Source: Hahella sp.
Lineage (GTDB): Bacteria > Pseudomonadota > Gammaproteobacteria > Pseudomonadales > Oleiphilaceae
Length of the DNA: 37,273 nucleotides
Assembly: GCA_028280065.1 (NCBI GenBank)
Contig: JANQMN010000137.1
Location: 1 to 37,273 of the forward strand
Direction of reading: 5' to 3'
The translations under genes and the position numbers were made by a program. This document shows, one piece after another, positions 9,347 to 16,240 of this stretch. Under the pieces are notes generated by a model, which saw only the letters and a list, made by a program, of their open reading frames with translations, had not been told where the DNA came from and made no database searches. Within the stretch, counting starts at the first letter, position 1. Every line of letters starts with the position of its first letter.

Positions 9347-9433
9347 AACGGAATACGAATAAAATTAGATTTCGTGACTCCAACCCGCTAATCCTGAAGA
9401 CGGGTCGGCACGAATGTGACTAGCTACCCGTCA
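9323..9433 (-). promoter_or_regulatory. Candidate transcription attenuator with alternative stems
   Basis: On the minus-strand RNA five arms can pair in mutually exclusive ways. Arm 1 GACGGGT (9426-9432) overlaps the stop codon of the leader ORF and pairs with arm 2 ACCCGTC (9399-9405). Arm 2, extended to CCGACCCG (9401-9408), also pairs with arm 3 CGGGTTGG (9380-9387), with one G-U pair. Arm 3, read as GCGGGTT (9382-9388), also pairs with arm 4 AGCCCGC (9338-9344), again with one G-U pair. Arm 4 is the 5' arm of the terminator and pairs with arm 5 GCGGGCT (9325-9331). This 1:2, 2:3, 3:4, 4:5 chain is the classical layout of ribosome-controlled attenuation. The direction of control is not decided by the sequence. 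Confidence 0.6.
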
Positions 9434-9490
9434 GCAAGATCCTCTTGGCGCACCAAAGACGCCGGTATGTCCGGTATAAATGCTCATCAT
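9431..9490 (-). CDS. Candidate leader peptide of the ABC exporter operon (19 residues)
   Basis: ATG at 9488-9490 to TGA at 9431-9433 encodes MMSIYTGHTGVFGAPRGSC. AAGG lies about 10 nt upstream. The stop codon is inside the first arm of the downstream RNA stems, so a ribosome pausing at the end of the ORF would block that arm. I do not recognise the peptide. The ending GAPRGSC, with Pro-Arg-Gly close to the stop, is the kind of C-terminus that can arrest ribosomes, but this is inference. A second, shorter minus-strand frame (MINKLWINKQ, 9503-9535) lies upstream. The element parallels the BmrB leader of the heterodimeric BmrCD exporter in Bacillus. Confidence 0.5.
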   Translation of the reverse strand: MMSIYTGHTGVFGAPRGSC

Positions 9491-9566
9491 ATTGATCAGA
9501 CCTTATTGTTTATTGATCCAAAGTTTGTTGATCATGGTTACCGATTGACGGGTTAAAGTAATTAGG

Positions 9567-9583
9567 GTTCGCTGTTTGCGAAC
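9567..9583. promoter_or_regulatory. Inverted repeat upstream of the exporter leader
   Basis: GTTCGC and GCGAAC are perfect 6-bp arms separated by TGTTT. It lies about 80 bp upstream of the leader ORF and overlaps sequence where a promoter for the operon is expected (a TAATTA is at 9559-9564). It may be an operator. No regulator gene is adjacent. Confidence 0.35.
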
Positions 9584-9590
9584 AAGGACT

Positions 9591-9809
9591 CAACTTAGTG
9601 GAAAAAAATTTAGAACGCAAGAAAAAAATTAAATAAATTCAAGTGCAGACTCAGATAATCTTCCTTGAGCCATTTGTCCATTGTCTTCCATGTCCGCAGG
9701 ATGCGCTGACGGTTGGCCTTGCATTGCAACTTACACTAGCCTTGCTGGGGGATGAAGTTCAACAAGCGTTCTGGAAGCGTCCCTTTTTGGTGTCGGCCGG
9801 CGTTGCTTC
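9591..9809. other. Non-coding stretch between exporter leader and GNAT gene
   Basis: The stretch includes an A/T-rich part with two A runs (9602-9640) followed by mixed sequence up to the GNAT stop. I see no supported gene. The plus-strand open frame across it runs antisense into the GNAT gene and has no family resemblance. Confidence 0.4.
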
Positions 9810-10229
9810 TTATGCATCTGAAATTAGCCTTTTACCCAAACCAACAACCTCATCCGTTGAATAGGACAAATTGTTGTAAAAGCCTAATACGCGCTCATTA
9901 GTACTACGAACAACTATGTTTAGCTTCGGGCACCCCATTTCCGTAAGCACATTTTCTATATAAGCCATTAGTTTCTGACCATACCCAGAACCTTGATGCT
10001 CTGGGTTAACCGCAAGATAAAATACGGAACCTCTATGACCATCGTAACCCGCCATCGCAGACGCGATAAGTTTGGAACTGACAGTGCCGACAAAGAACAG
10101 ATCGGGCTGGAACTGAACCTTTCGATCAATATCCTTGTTCGGATCATTCCAAGGCCGAGTCAGACCACAATCTTCCCAGAGTTCGATAACGTCTGCCCTA
10201 TCCGCTTCTTTATATATTCGAATTTCCAT
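9810..10229 (-). CDS. GNAT acetyltransferase, YpeA-like
   Basis: This 139-residue protein has the GNAT fold. Strand 4 and the acetyl-CoA loop read VFYLAVNPEHQGSGYGQKL (Q/R-x-x-G-x-G/A type), and motif B follows at RVLGFYNNLSY. The N-terminal EADRADVIELWEDCGL is typical of the YpeA subgroup. YpeA-type proteins acetylate unknown small molecules or proteins. The gene sits in a region of accessory debris: a fragment of a second, closely similar GNAT copy lies at 11053-11094, and a broken toxin gene lies just upstream. It may once have been a mobile cassette. Confidence 0.88.
   Translation of the reverse strand: MEIRIYKEADRADVIELWEDCGLTRPWNDPNKDIDRKVQFQPDLFFVGTVSSKLIASAMAGYDGHRGSVFYLAVNPEHQGSGYGQKLMAYIENVLTEMGCPKLNIVVRSTNERVLGFYNNLSYSTDEVVGLGKRLISDA
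9907..9948 (-). repeat. Copy 1 of a repeated GNAT segment
   Basis: This ~42-bp segment inside the GNAT gene (coding for about VLTEMGCPKLNIVV) is nearly identical to 11053-11094. On the plus strand both copies read CGAACAA, then TATGTTTAGCTTC, then GGCACCCCATTT and GTAAGC, differing at only a few positions. Confidence 0.75.
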
Positions 10230-10272
10230 GCTTGTTTACGCAAAACGCAGATGCGTCTCATGCCTGCAACTG

Positions 10273-10562
10273 TTAAAGCCTATTTTGCCAAAAACCCGGC
10301 TTGCGTCTCTTATGAGCGACCGCCAATACTTGAACCTCACTCCTTGAAACCCGGTATAGTACCTTAAAAGGGAATGTTTTCATCTTCACCAAGTAAATGA
10401 ACTCGTTCACTTTTTTGTGCCTCTCCGGAGCATTGCATACATAACTCATCGTTCGTTCAAACTCCGCAAGAAACAATCCTCTAATCCCGGACGTTTATCT
10501 TCATAGTATACTATTTGACTTAAATACTCTTTCTCAGCAGAAGGATGAAAATTGTATCTCAA
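10273..10562 (-). pseudogene. Frameshifted RelE/ParE-family toxin
   Basis: The C-terminal part (10273-10476) is ParE-like: ERHKKV, VLYRVSRSEVQVLAVAHKRRKPGFW. The N-terminal part is in another frame upstream: from a TTG at 10562 it reads RYNFHPSAEKEYLSQIVYYE then DKRPGLED. The frames meet at about 10478, where one base appears missing before FLAEFERTM. Joined, they give a normal ~95-residue ParE-like mRNA-interferase or gyrase-toxin-type protein. The TTG overlaps the stop of the antitoxin gene (TTGA), the usual coupling of such pairs. As read, the toxin would be truncated; a sequencing error or programmed frameshift is possible but less likely. Confidence 0.7.
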
Positions 10563-10783
10563 CGCAATAGTTCCCTCGCTTTTTTCAATGCCACATCTGC
10601 TGGTATCGCCTCAACCAAGCCATCATCCAGCTCCTTAGCTCTTTTTGCAGCCTCGCAAACCCGCTCTTTTTCAACATCGGCCTCTGATTCTTCTTCAAGA
10701 CTAAGGAGAAGCTTTTGAGCCAACTCAGCCCGTTGATTGAAAGGCAAATTCATAGCTTCTATTTCAACTTGATCTTTCTTCAT
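10559..10783 (-). CDS. Addiction-module antitoxin component
   Basis: This 74-residue, acidic, helical protein matches the putative addiction module component type that accompanies ParE-like toxins. It contains LPFNQRAELAQKLLLSLEE near the N-terminus and ends ADVALKKARELLR. It is intact, with TTATTTCCCTC on the plus strand giving GAGGGAAAT ahead of the ATG. The downstream toxin overlaps its stop by four bases but is frameshifted. With no working toxin the gene would be under no selection as an antidote, unless it protects against homologous toxins elsewhere. Confidence 0.75.
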   Translation of the reverse strand: MKKDQVEIEAMNLPFNQRAELAQKLLLSLEEESEADVEKERVCEAAKRAKELDDGLVEAIPADVALKKARELLR

Positions 10784-11160
10784 CTTATTTCCCTCATCTA
10801 TAAAAAAGAACTATCGCTTTATCACTTGCAGCATGGGGCCGGAGAAAACTGACACTTTTTGCGCTTTGAACAAACCGTGACAGTCTGCAGAGGTCAAGCC
10901 AACAGCGCGTTCAGGGCTGCACTTGTTAGGAATTTACTTTCAAGCCATTCTACGGCTCTTAATTACCATGCTGTAAACCCAAATTTGACCCTGATGCAAG
11001 TGAAGCAGGCAATTGACGAGGCTAGGATAATTTGAGGCCACCCATTATCCCCCGAACAAATATGTTTAGCTTCAGGCACCCCATTTCTGTAAGCGCTTTG
11101 CCGAAGCTTGTTAAATTCACCGACGCTAGATTGACCGCTTTATTGCCTGCTCATGCAAAG
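10784..11160. other. Intergenic stretch with cassette and GNAT relics
   Basis: It holds no intact gene. Two relics are visible: the GNAT fragment at 11053-11094, and a TTGTTAGGA at 10923-10931 resembling an integron core site with an AGCCAAC about 20 bp to the left. That spacing is too short for a working attC. The rest shows no structure I can name. Confidence 0.5.
11053..11094 (-). pseudogene. Fragment of a second GNAT acetyltransferase gene
   Basis: About 42 bp nearly identical to 9907-9948 in the intact GNAT gene, in the same orientation. The similarity ends on both sides, so this is a remnant of a duplicated or replaced copy. The response regulator gene begins about 65 bp further on. 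Confidence 0.7.
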
Positions 11161-11811
11161 TCAGTCTTCCAGCAGACCTTTTTCAATGGCGATTAGTACT
11201 GCCCTGGTTCGATCTCGTGCGCCTAATTTTGCCAGGATGGCCGACAACTGATTCTTTATCGTCCCCTCGGATTTGGCTAATAGGTTGGCGATCTCTTTAT
11301 TCGAATAACCGCTGGCCACCAAGCGCAGAACATCTTTTTCCTTGACCGACAAGGGCTCGATATGCAGCGGTTTTTCGTACTCCGGTGTTTGCTTGGCAAC
11401 TCCTTTAATCAAGCGTTCCGTCAATGCCGGTTGAATCAATGATTCTCCTGCGGCCACGCGAGAAATTGCGTTGATTAGCACGTCGAGATTGACATCTTTT
11501 AGCAGATAACCTTGCGCACCTGCTTGTATCCCTTTCAGCACCAACTCGGGATCATCGAAAGTAGTCAGGATCAGGATGGGTACCTGATTGTCGTTAGCGC
11601 GGATTGCCGCGATCAGTTCAATACCGTCCATCTCAGGCATCGAGAGATCGGTTAGGACAATGTCGGGAGAATTCTTAGACAATACTTCCAAAGCTTGTCT
11701 GCCATCACTGGCCTCCGAGATCACCTCTACTGCATCGGAAAGATTGAGCAGGCTGATGATACCAGCCCGTACCAAGGCTTGGTCATCCACTAATACAATA
11801 CGAATAGTCAA
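11161..11811 (-). CDS. NarL/FixJ-family response regulator
   Basis: This 216-residue protein starts at a TTG at 11811 that overlaps the kinase stop (TTGA), placing MTIRIVLVDDQ at the N-terminus where the receiver domain must begin. The frame is open upstream to 11937, but that part lies inside the kinase gene. The receiver domain has acidic D9/D10, phospho-acceptor D55 (VLTDLSMPEMDG) and a conserved Lys in GYLLKDV. The C-terminal LuxR-type helix-turn-helix reads LSVKEKDVLRLVASGYSNKE then IANLLAKSEGTIKNQLSAI. It is the partner of the upstream kinase. Likely targets are its own operon or the divergent membrane-protein genes. Confidence 0.93.
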   Translation of the reverse strand: MTIRIVLVDDQALVRAGIISLLNLSDAVEVISEASDGRQALEVLSKNSPDIVLTDLSMPEMDGIELIAAIRANDNQVPILILTTFDDPELVLKGIQAGAQGYLLKDVNLDVLINAISRVAAGESLIQPALTERLIKGVAKQTPEYEKPLHIEPLSVKEKDVLRLVASGYSNKEIANLLAKSEGTIKNQLSAILAKLGARDRTRAVLIAIEKGLLED

Positions 11812-12953
11812 ACTGACGCCTCCAAAGGTACCGACACTTCTATCTGCAGAGAACGCCCGCAAGTCGACACATCCATCTTGCCGCCAACGGCTTGAATGCG
11901 CTCCCGCATTCCGGTCAATCCATTGCCTTCTTGCCAATGGGCTGCAACTTTACCGTCATCCTTGATGCGGACTTCAACTCCTGCTTCGGTGGTAATCTGG
12001 ATTTGCATGGATTTTGCGCCACTATGCCTGAGAGTATTGGTCATTGCCTCCTGTATAGTACGCAATACTGCTTCCGCGACGCTGAAACGCTCGATCGGCA
12101 ACTTATGGAGTCGCTCCGGATAGTCGATTCGCAAGTCAATCTTGAGCGACTCTATTTGTCTCACCATGGTTTCCAGGGAACTCAGTAAATCAACGTTCTG
12201 ATAATCACGAAGCGCTCCCACGGCGGATCTGACATCCTGCAGCAACTGCTTCGCTAACAGGTGGCACTGACTGACTTTGTCGTGAGCCTCCCCTTCTGTC
12301 AAGTGTTCCGCCACCTGCAAATTAATCGTCAAGGCGGTTAGATGGTGCCCGAGCAAATCATGAATATCCCGGGCAATACGGGTCCGCTCCGTCTGTTTAC
12401 TCAACTCGGTCATCAAATGCTGTGTCGCCTGCATTTGACTATGTTGCATTTGCAATGCTTCGCGGGAGGATTTCTCCCGAATAAATTGAAAATAGGCGAA
12501 TACGGCAAACAGATGGAAAGACCAGAATAATATCCCATAAATCCAGACATCTTCCTGCCAACGCTGGTTGAACGCCCAAAACCAGATAAAGACGCCTGCA
12601 CTGCTGACCAACAGTGATTTTCGGAGACTAAAGAAGTGCGGCAGGGCAGCTGACCAAATAACGGTGAGAATGGATAAAAATGCAAATGGAACTAACCAGA
12701 CCATGGCGAACGCACAAGCGTACTGCCCTATCATAAACAAATACCGGGTACTTCTTTCGACCTGAAAACGGGGAGACTCAAAGGTCATCCCCAAGAAGCA
12801 AACAACCGTGCCAAGAAACCCCAGAAGTAACAGGGAAATCTGCTCGCGATACTGCTCGAGCTGCAGACATAGATATACCGAAATGACCGCTACCACCAGC
12901 AGTGTGATAAACACCATCAGGTCGCCTAAGTCAAAAATCTTATGCAGTTTCAT
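11808..12953 (-). CDS. DesK/NarX-type sensor histidine kinase
   Basis: This 381-residue kinase has about five to six transmembrane helices in the first 155 residues. A coiled coil and the HisKA_3 box follow: RIARDIHDLLGHHLTAL, with His198 as phosphorylation site. The ATPase domain has EAMTNTLRHSGA (N box) and GNGLTGMRERI (G box). There is no large periplasmic sensor domain, so the signal is probably membrane-borne (lipid order, temperature or a membrane ligand), as in DesK. The gene overlaps the response regulator by four bases. It is divergent from the gene at 13114 across a nested inverted repeat. Confidence 0.93.
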   Translation of the reverse strand: MKLHKIFDLGDLMVFITLLVVAVISVYLCLQLEQYREQISLLLLGFLGTVVCFLGMTFESPRFQVERSTRYLFMIGQYACAFAMVWLVPFAFLSILTVIWSAALPHFFSLRKSLLVSSAGVFIWFWAFNQRWQEDVWIYGILFWSFHLFAVFAYFQFIREKSSREALQMQHSQMQATQHLMTELSKQTERTRIARDIHDLLGHHLTALTINLQVAEHLTEGEAHDKVSQCHLLAKQLLQDVRSAVGALRDYQNVDLLSSLETMVRQIESLKIDLRIDYPERLHKLPIERFSVAEAVLRTIQEAMTNTLRHSGAKSMQIQITTEAGVEVRIKDDGKVAAHWQEGNGLTGMRERIQAVGGKMDVSTCGRSLQIEVSVPLEASV

Positions 12954-13020
12954 TGCTTCTCTGTTGTTCTTTCCATAAAGCTTCGGTCAATTTTGCCTAG
13001 TTCGCCAGCCGTATGCCAAT

Positions 13021-13059
13021 AGGCCGAAAGTCACGAAAAAAGTAGTGACCATTGGGCCT
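13021..13059. promoter_or_regulatory. Nested inverted repeat between the two-component and membrane-protein operons
   Basis: Two pairs of complementary arms are nested: AGGCC (13021-13025) with GGCCT (13055-13059), and GTCAC (13030-13034) with GTGAC (13045-13049). The centre is A-rich. It lies in the 160-bp space between divergently transcribed operons, a natural place for the response regulator to bind. Binding is inference. Confidence 0.45.
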
Positions 13060-13113
13060 GCAACAATCATCGACTGCCAAATAGACTGGCACCAGATTCG
13101 TAAGGAGCCGGTT

Positions 13114-13899
13114 ATGTACGTTTTGCATCAAACTTTACTCATTAGCCATATCATTATGGGCATTATCGCCATGGTTGCCTTCTGGATTCCGTTAATTGCG
13201 GCAAAAGGCGGTCTCGTACACCGCCAATCGGGAACAATCTATGCGATAAGCATGTATATCGTCAGCAGCTTTGGCATTGTCATGAGCATAATGTCGTACG
13301 CAGATCCAATCGGCACCCATATTCAATACGCTACGCTGACTACAGAGCAGCAAACCCAAGCCATTCAGCAAACGCAAGCCCTGAGCATGTTACTTGTTAC
13401 GCTTTCATTATTGGTATTTTGCAATCTTCACCATGGCTTGCAGGTACTGAAGGCCAAGGACAGCCGCTCGAAACTGAAAACCCCTTTACACATTGGCGCT
13501 TTGCTGGGTCTCGCGTGCTTTGGTGCAAACTTGTTTTACCAAGGACTGAGCCGGGAAATCGTCATCTATTGGGTGTTCGGGGCGCTGAGTATGTACTCCG
13601 CCTATGGAATGCTGCATTACATCTTCAAAAGCCAATTAAAAACACGTGAATGGATGATCGAGCATCTCGCGTACATCTGTGGTTCAGGTATCGGTCTCTA
13701 CACTGCCTTCGCGGCTGTCGGCGGGCGCCATTGGTTGGCAGAATTTTTCCCAGGCCAATCGCAGTTGGTGTTTTGGATAGGTCCAGGTGTTTTTGGCGGT
13801 ATCGCTATCACCATCGCCTCCTACCGCTTTACCAAACGCTTTCGGGTATGCGCAACCGGCAACCAACCGGAAAATACAGGAAAAGTCACATGCGATTGA
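13114..13899 (+). CDS. DUF2306-like multi-pass membrane protein
   Basis: Starting at the ATG at 13114, which has AAGGAG at 13102, the protein has 261 residues. An upstream ATG at 13045 is in frame but lacks such a site. It has seven or eight hydrophobic helices. The first, with HQTLLISHIIMGIIA, and the following GGLVHRQSGTIYAISMY resemble DUF2306-type proteins. Conserved His residues in helices (HQ, SH, VHR, HH) hint at heme or metal binding, which is inference. It overlaps the next gene by 10 bp. It stands divergent from a membrane-sensing two-component pair. Confidence 0.65.
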   Translation: MYVLHQTLLISHIIMGIIAMVAFWIPLIAAKGGLVHRQSGTIYAISMYIVSSFGIVMSIMSYADPIGTHIQYATLTTEQQTQAIQQTQALSMLLVTLSLLVFCNLHHGLQVLKAKDSRSKLKTPLHIGALLGLACFGANLFYQGLSREIVIYWVFGALSMYSAYGMLHYIFKSQLKTREWMIEHLAYICGSGIGLYTAFAAVGGRHWLAEFFPGQSQLVFWIGPGVFGGIAITIASYRFTKRFRVCATGNQPENTGKVTCD

Positions 13900-14852
13900 T
13901 TCATTTATTCATAACTGCCGGTCTTCTTGCAGCGGCGAATAGCCAGGCTGGAACGATGCAGTCAGCCTTTGACCGGCAAGACTGGCATACCATCCAGGAA
14001 CAATGCGTGGACCTCACTATCCCCCGTTGTGCATACTTTTTGGGAAGGATCGCCTACGAACGAAATCAATTCGAGGAAGCAGAAGATTACTTCGAAGACG
14101 CTATTAAGCAGATTAACCCCGATGCTGATGATTTCTACTGGTTGGGCCGGATAAAAGCCGAACTGATTAACGAGGTTTCCTTTTTCAACAAAGCGTTTTA
14201 CGCATCCGCCATAAGGAATAACTTTACCGCTGCATTGGATAAGAATCCTCATCATATGGGCGCTTTGGTTGGCTTGCAAAAATACTATACCCATGCCCCG
14301 GCAATTGCCGGGGGCTCGAAGGAAGAAGCTCTGGCATTCGCGGCAAGAATCCAAGCGCTGGATACCGACCAAGGATTTGTAGCGGAACTTGAAATTTACA
14401 GGAAGTTCGAGGATGAGCAAAGAGCATGGGATGCAATAGATAAACGCAGATCTGCTTCTGCTATAGACCCTGATGTTTGGTTCCAAATTGGCGTTACCTA
14501 CTCACGCTTTGGCAAAAGCCAGGAAGCGCATGAAGCCTTTGAAAAAGGCTCGGACACTTCAGTCAAGAAGAACATCTGGCACTACCAGAATATGTACCAG
14601 CTCGGAAGACTAAGTGCTCTGCACCGGCAAAATTTGGATAAAGGCGAGCGAGCACTCCGGAAATTCATTACTGAAGCGCCCGAAAGCAGCGAACTAGCCG
14701 CTCCGTACTGGGCGAAGCTGCGACTTTCACAGATTCTCCTTCATCAGCAAAAGAACGAAGTTGCGCGTAAGTTGCTAGAAGATACAGAAGACGTTAAAAC
14801 CAATGACGAGCAGTTTTCCGCGCTGCATAAAGAAACCTGGGCCAAACTGTAA
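13890..14852 (+). CDS. Exported TPR-repeat protein
   Basis: This 320-residue protein starts at the ATG at 13890, inside the 3' end of the preceding gene, which places a clean signal peptide (MRLIHLFITAGLLAAANSQA) at the N-terminus. The mature part contains several TPR-like helix pairs, for example RCAYFLGRIAYERNQFEEAE and DVWFQIGVTYSRFGKSQEAH. The layout YWLGRIKAELIN resembles proteins that count repeating units along a periplasmic solenoid. The overlap with the membrane-protein gene implies one operon, and the two products probably act together at the inner membrane. No enzymatic motif is present. Confidence 0.75.
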   Translation: MRLIHLFITAGLLAAANSQAGTMQSAFDRQDWHTIQEQCVDLTIPRCAYFLGRIAYERNQFEEAEDYFEDAIKQINPDADDFYWLGRIKAELINEVSFFNKAFYASAIRNNFTAALDKNPHHMGALVGLQKYYTHAPAIAGGSKEEALAFAARIQALDTDQGFVAELEIYRKFEDEQRAWDAIDKRRSASAIDPDVWFQIGVTYSRFGKSQEAHEAFEKGSDTSVKKNIWHYQNMYQLGRLSALHRQNLDKGERALRKFITEAPESSELAAPYWAKLRLSQILLHQQKNEVARKLLEDTEDVKTNDEQFSALHKETWAKL

Positions 14853-15348
14853 GTTCAAATTACTTTTGATACTGCTTCCAATTTCTTTGGGCAGCATTAA
14901 GGACTTCCTTCGGTTCAGCATCATCCCCATGTCCACGTAGTGGCGCCCGGCGAAGACTTTTTGAAAATCATTCTTTAGCACGTCTTGCCAATGGGTTTTC
15001 TTCGTGTGCGGGATTATGATTTTTTGCATGGGAATGCTAAAGCCCTGTTAAGAACGGTCCAATGGAGATTGCCGGTCAATATCGCGCCGCAGTCAAATCT
15101 GATAGAGCCCTGTTCTACCTGCCCGAATTGTCAGCACAACATCGTCATGATCCGAATCATAAAGCCAATAATCCCTCTGGCTAAAGGCTCATGGGGTAAA
15201 TAATAAGCCCACTTAAAAAAGAGGATCGAGAACAGGATGATACAGACAAATTAAAAGATCGCCTTACCGGTGAGGCTGACGCTCGTCTAGACAAAACCGG
15301 CTATGCTGAGACCAGCGTTCTGAAAGAAAACCGCTTGCTAAATATTCC
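14853..15348. other. Degraded coding-like sequence at the left end of the cassette array
   Basis: No intact gene is seen. Three stretches look like protein-coding relics. A minus-strand frame over about 14862-15029 begins QKIIIPHTKKTHWQDVLKND. A plus-strand stretch near 15061-15180 reads MEIAGQYRAAVKSDRALFYL then PELSAQHRHDPNHK. A plus-strand stretch from about 15207 reads KKEDREQDDTDKLKDRLTGE then ADARLDKTGYAET. I do not recognise any. Their composition looks like genuine coding sequence broken by stops, which would fit an old recombination boundary. Confidence 0.35.
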
Positions 15349-15600
15349 CTATAAATATTTGACACCATTTTTAGTTTCAGAGATTAAAAAGTCGTTTGCG
15401 GCAGAATTGCATTTCTGAACCCATGATGCATCTTGTGCAACGGTTCTGTTTAGTGGTTTACAAATTAATTCATAACTTGCATTAGTTATTACTGCCGAAA
15501 ACGCAATTGACTCTTCTGGAGTTGCCGTTTTCTGAGTACTGCTACAGGCTGCCAATAAGACTACAAGCGCAACAATGGGGATTCTTTTAAGTGTATCCAT
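15349..15600 (-). CDS. Small lipoprotein carried by an integron cassette
   Basis: This 83-residue protein has a lipoprotein signal peptide with lipobox LAAC (Cys about residue 19) followed by SSTQK. The rest is short, with two further Cys residues (ELICKP, VQKCNS) that could form a disulfide in the periplasm. The ATG at 15600 lies 20 bp after the R' core of the attC site at 15620-15707, the normal start position in a cassette. No attC follows its stop, so this is the truncated end of the array and its C-terminus may be altered. Function unknown. Confidence 0.7.
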   Translation of the reverse strand: MDTLKRIPIVALVVLLAACSSTQKTATPEESIAFSAVITNASYELICKPLNRTVAQDASWVQKCNSAANDFLISETKNGVKYL

Positions 15601-15619
15601 TATTAAATTTTCCTTTAAG

Positions 15620-15707
15620 ACATAACGCCTGCCTTCAGCCGACTGCTAGGAGCGGATGACCGAAGGGAAGTAGCGGAAAGTGGGTCGGCTGCAAGGCATT
15701 GTTAGGC
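15620..15707 (-). repeat. attC recombination site A (integron cassette)
   Basis: On the minus strand: R'' GCCTAAC (15701-15707), then arm TGCCTTGCAGCCGAC, a ~35-nt loop region, arm GTCGGCTGAAGGCA, and R' GTTATGT (15620-15626). The arms pair perfectly except for one extra G in the left arm, the extrahelical base that sets attC polarity. It follows the stop of the SRPBCC gene and precedes the lipoprotein gene. Confidence 0.9.
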
Positions 15708-16157
15708 GACCTTTCCCCAAGCAGCAGCCATCAAATCAAACCCCTGTTGCCAACCCTCTTCACTAGCAGAAGTGGTACCAGGTAAAAGTGTTCGTAATTC
15801 GCTTGCAATATCCTCACCGGACTGCACAAACGTGACAACACAACCCGTCTCTTCTGGAAGAATTGTAATGGAAATGATGTCACTGTTCGGTGAGAACTGC
15901 GGCATCGCATATGTATACTGGAGTCGATGAGGACGATCAATTTCTAGGTACTCACCAGTCGCCGTATACGCTGTTTCTTCTTCTCTACGAATGATTGTCC
16001 AACGACCGCCAACTCTTAAATCAATGTCAAAAGTCGTCTGATCCGTCCACCACACGCGCATCGACTCCGGCTTTGTGAATGTATCGAATACGACATCCGG
16101 CGCAACGTCGAACTTACGGACAATTCGTAGAGAGGTTTTTTCTATAGCTTTGGTCAT
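15702..16157 (-). CDS. SRPBCC/AHSA1-type ligand-binding protein (cassette gene)
   Basis: This 151-residue protein belongs to the Aha1/START-like SRPBCC fold: LRIVRKFDVAPDVVFDTFT, then RVWWTDQTTFDIDLRVGGRW, and C-terminal EEGWQQGFDLMAA. These small proteins bind hydrophobic ligands and often have no known substrate. The start was set at the ATG at 16157, which lies 20 bp after the R' core of attC B and has a GAG upstream; the frame is open further. The stop codon lies within the R'' core of attC A, as is common for cassette genes. Transcription probably depends on read-through from the upstream toxin-antitoxin promoter. Confidence 0.88.
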   Translation of the reverse strand: MTKAIEKTSLRIVRKFDVAPDVVFDTFTKPESMRVWWTDQTTFDIDLRVGGRWTIIRREEETAYTATGEYLEIDRPHRLQYTYAMPQFSPNSDIISITILPEETGCVVTFVQSGEDIASELRTLLPGTTSASEEGWQQGFDLMAAAWGKVA

Positions 16158-16177
16158 ATTGCTCGTTGTTATTTGTC

Positions 16178-16235
16178 GCCTAACGCTCCCTGAATGAGCG
16201 CAGTTCACTGCGTCTCATTGCTGGGCTTGTTAGCA
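16178..16235 (-). repeat. attC recombination site B (integron cassette)
   Basis: On the minus strand: R'' TGCTAAC (16229-16235), arm AATGAGACGCAG, loop TGAA, arm CTGCGCTCATT, and R' GTTAGGC (16178-16184). The arms pair over 11 bp with one extra A on the left, the extrahelical base. CCC and GGG add an outer stem. At 58 bp it is a short, canonical attC. Confidence 0.9.
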
Positions 16236-16240
16236 CATTT

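Noticed and set aside
10243-10279. attC-like sequence with GCGTTTTGC and GGCTTTAAC cores at the end of the broken toxin gene
   Set aside because: Only about 37 bp with weak arms; real attC sites are about 57 bp or longer and need pairing stems. Noted only as a possible relic.
12342-12765. Plus-strand frames inside the sensor kinase gene
   Set aside because: Antisense shadows of a gene with clear kinase motifs.
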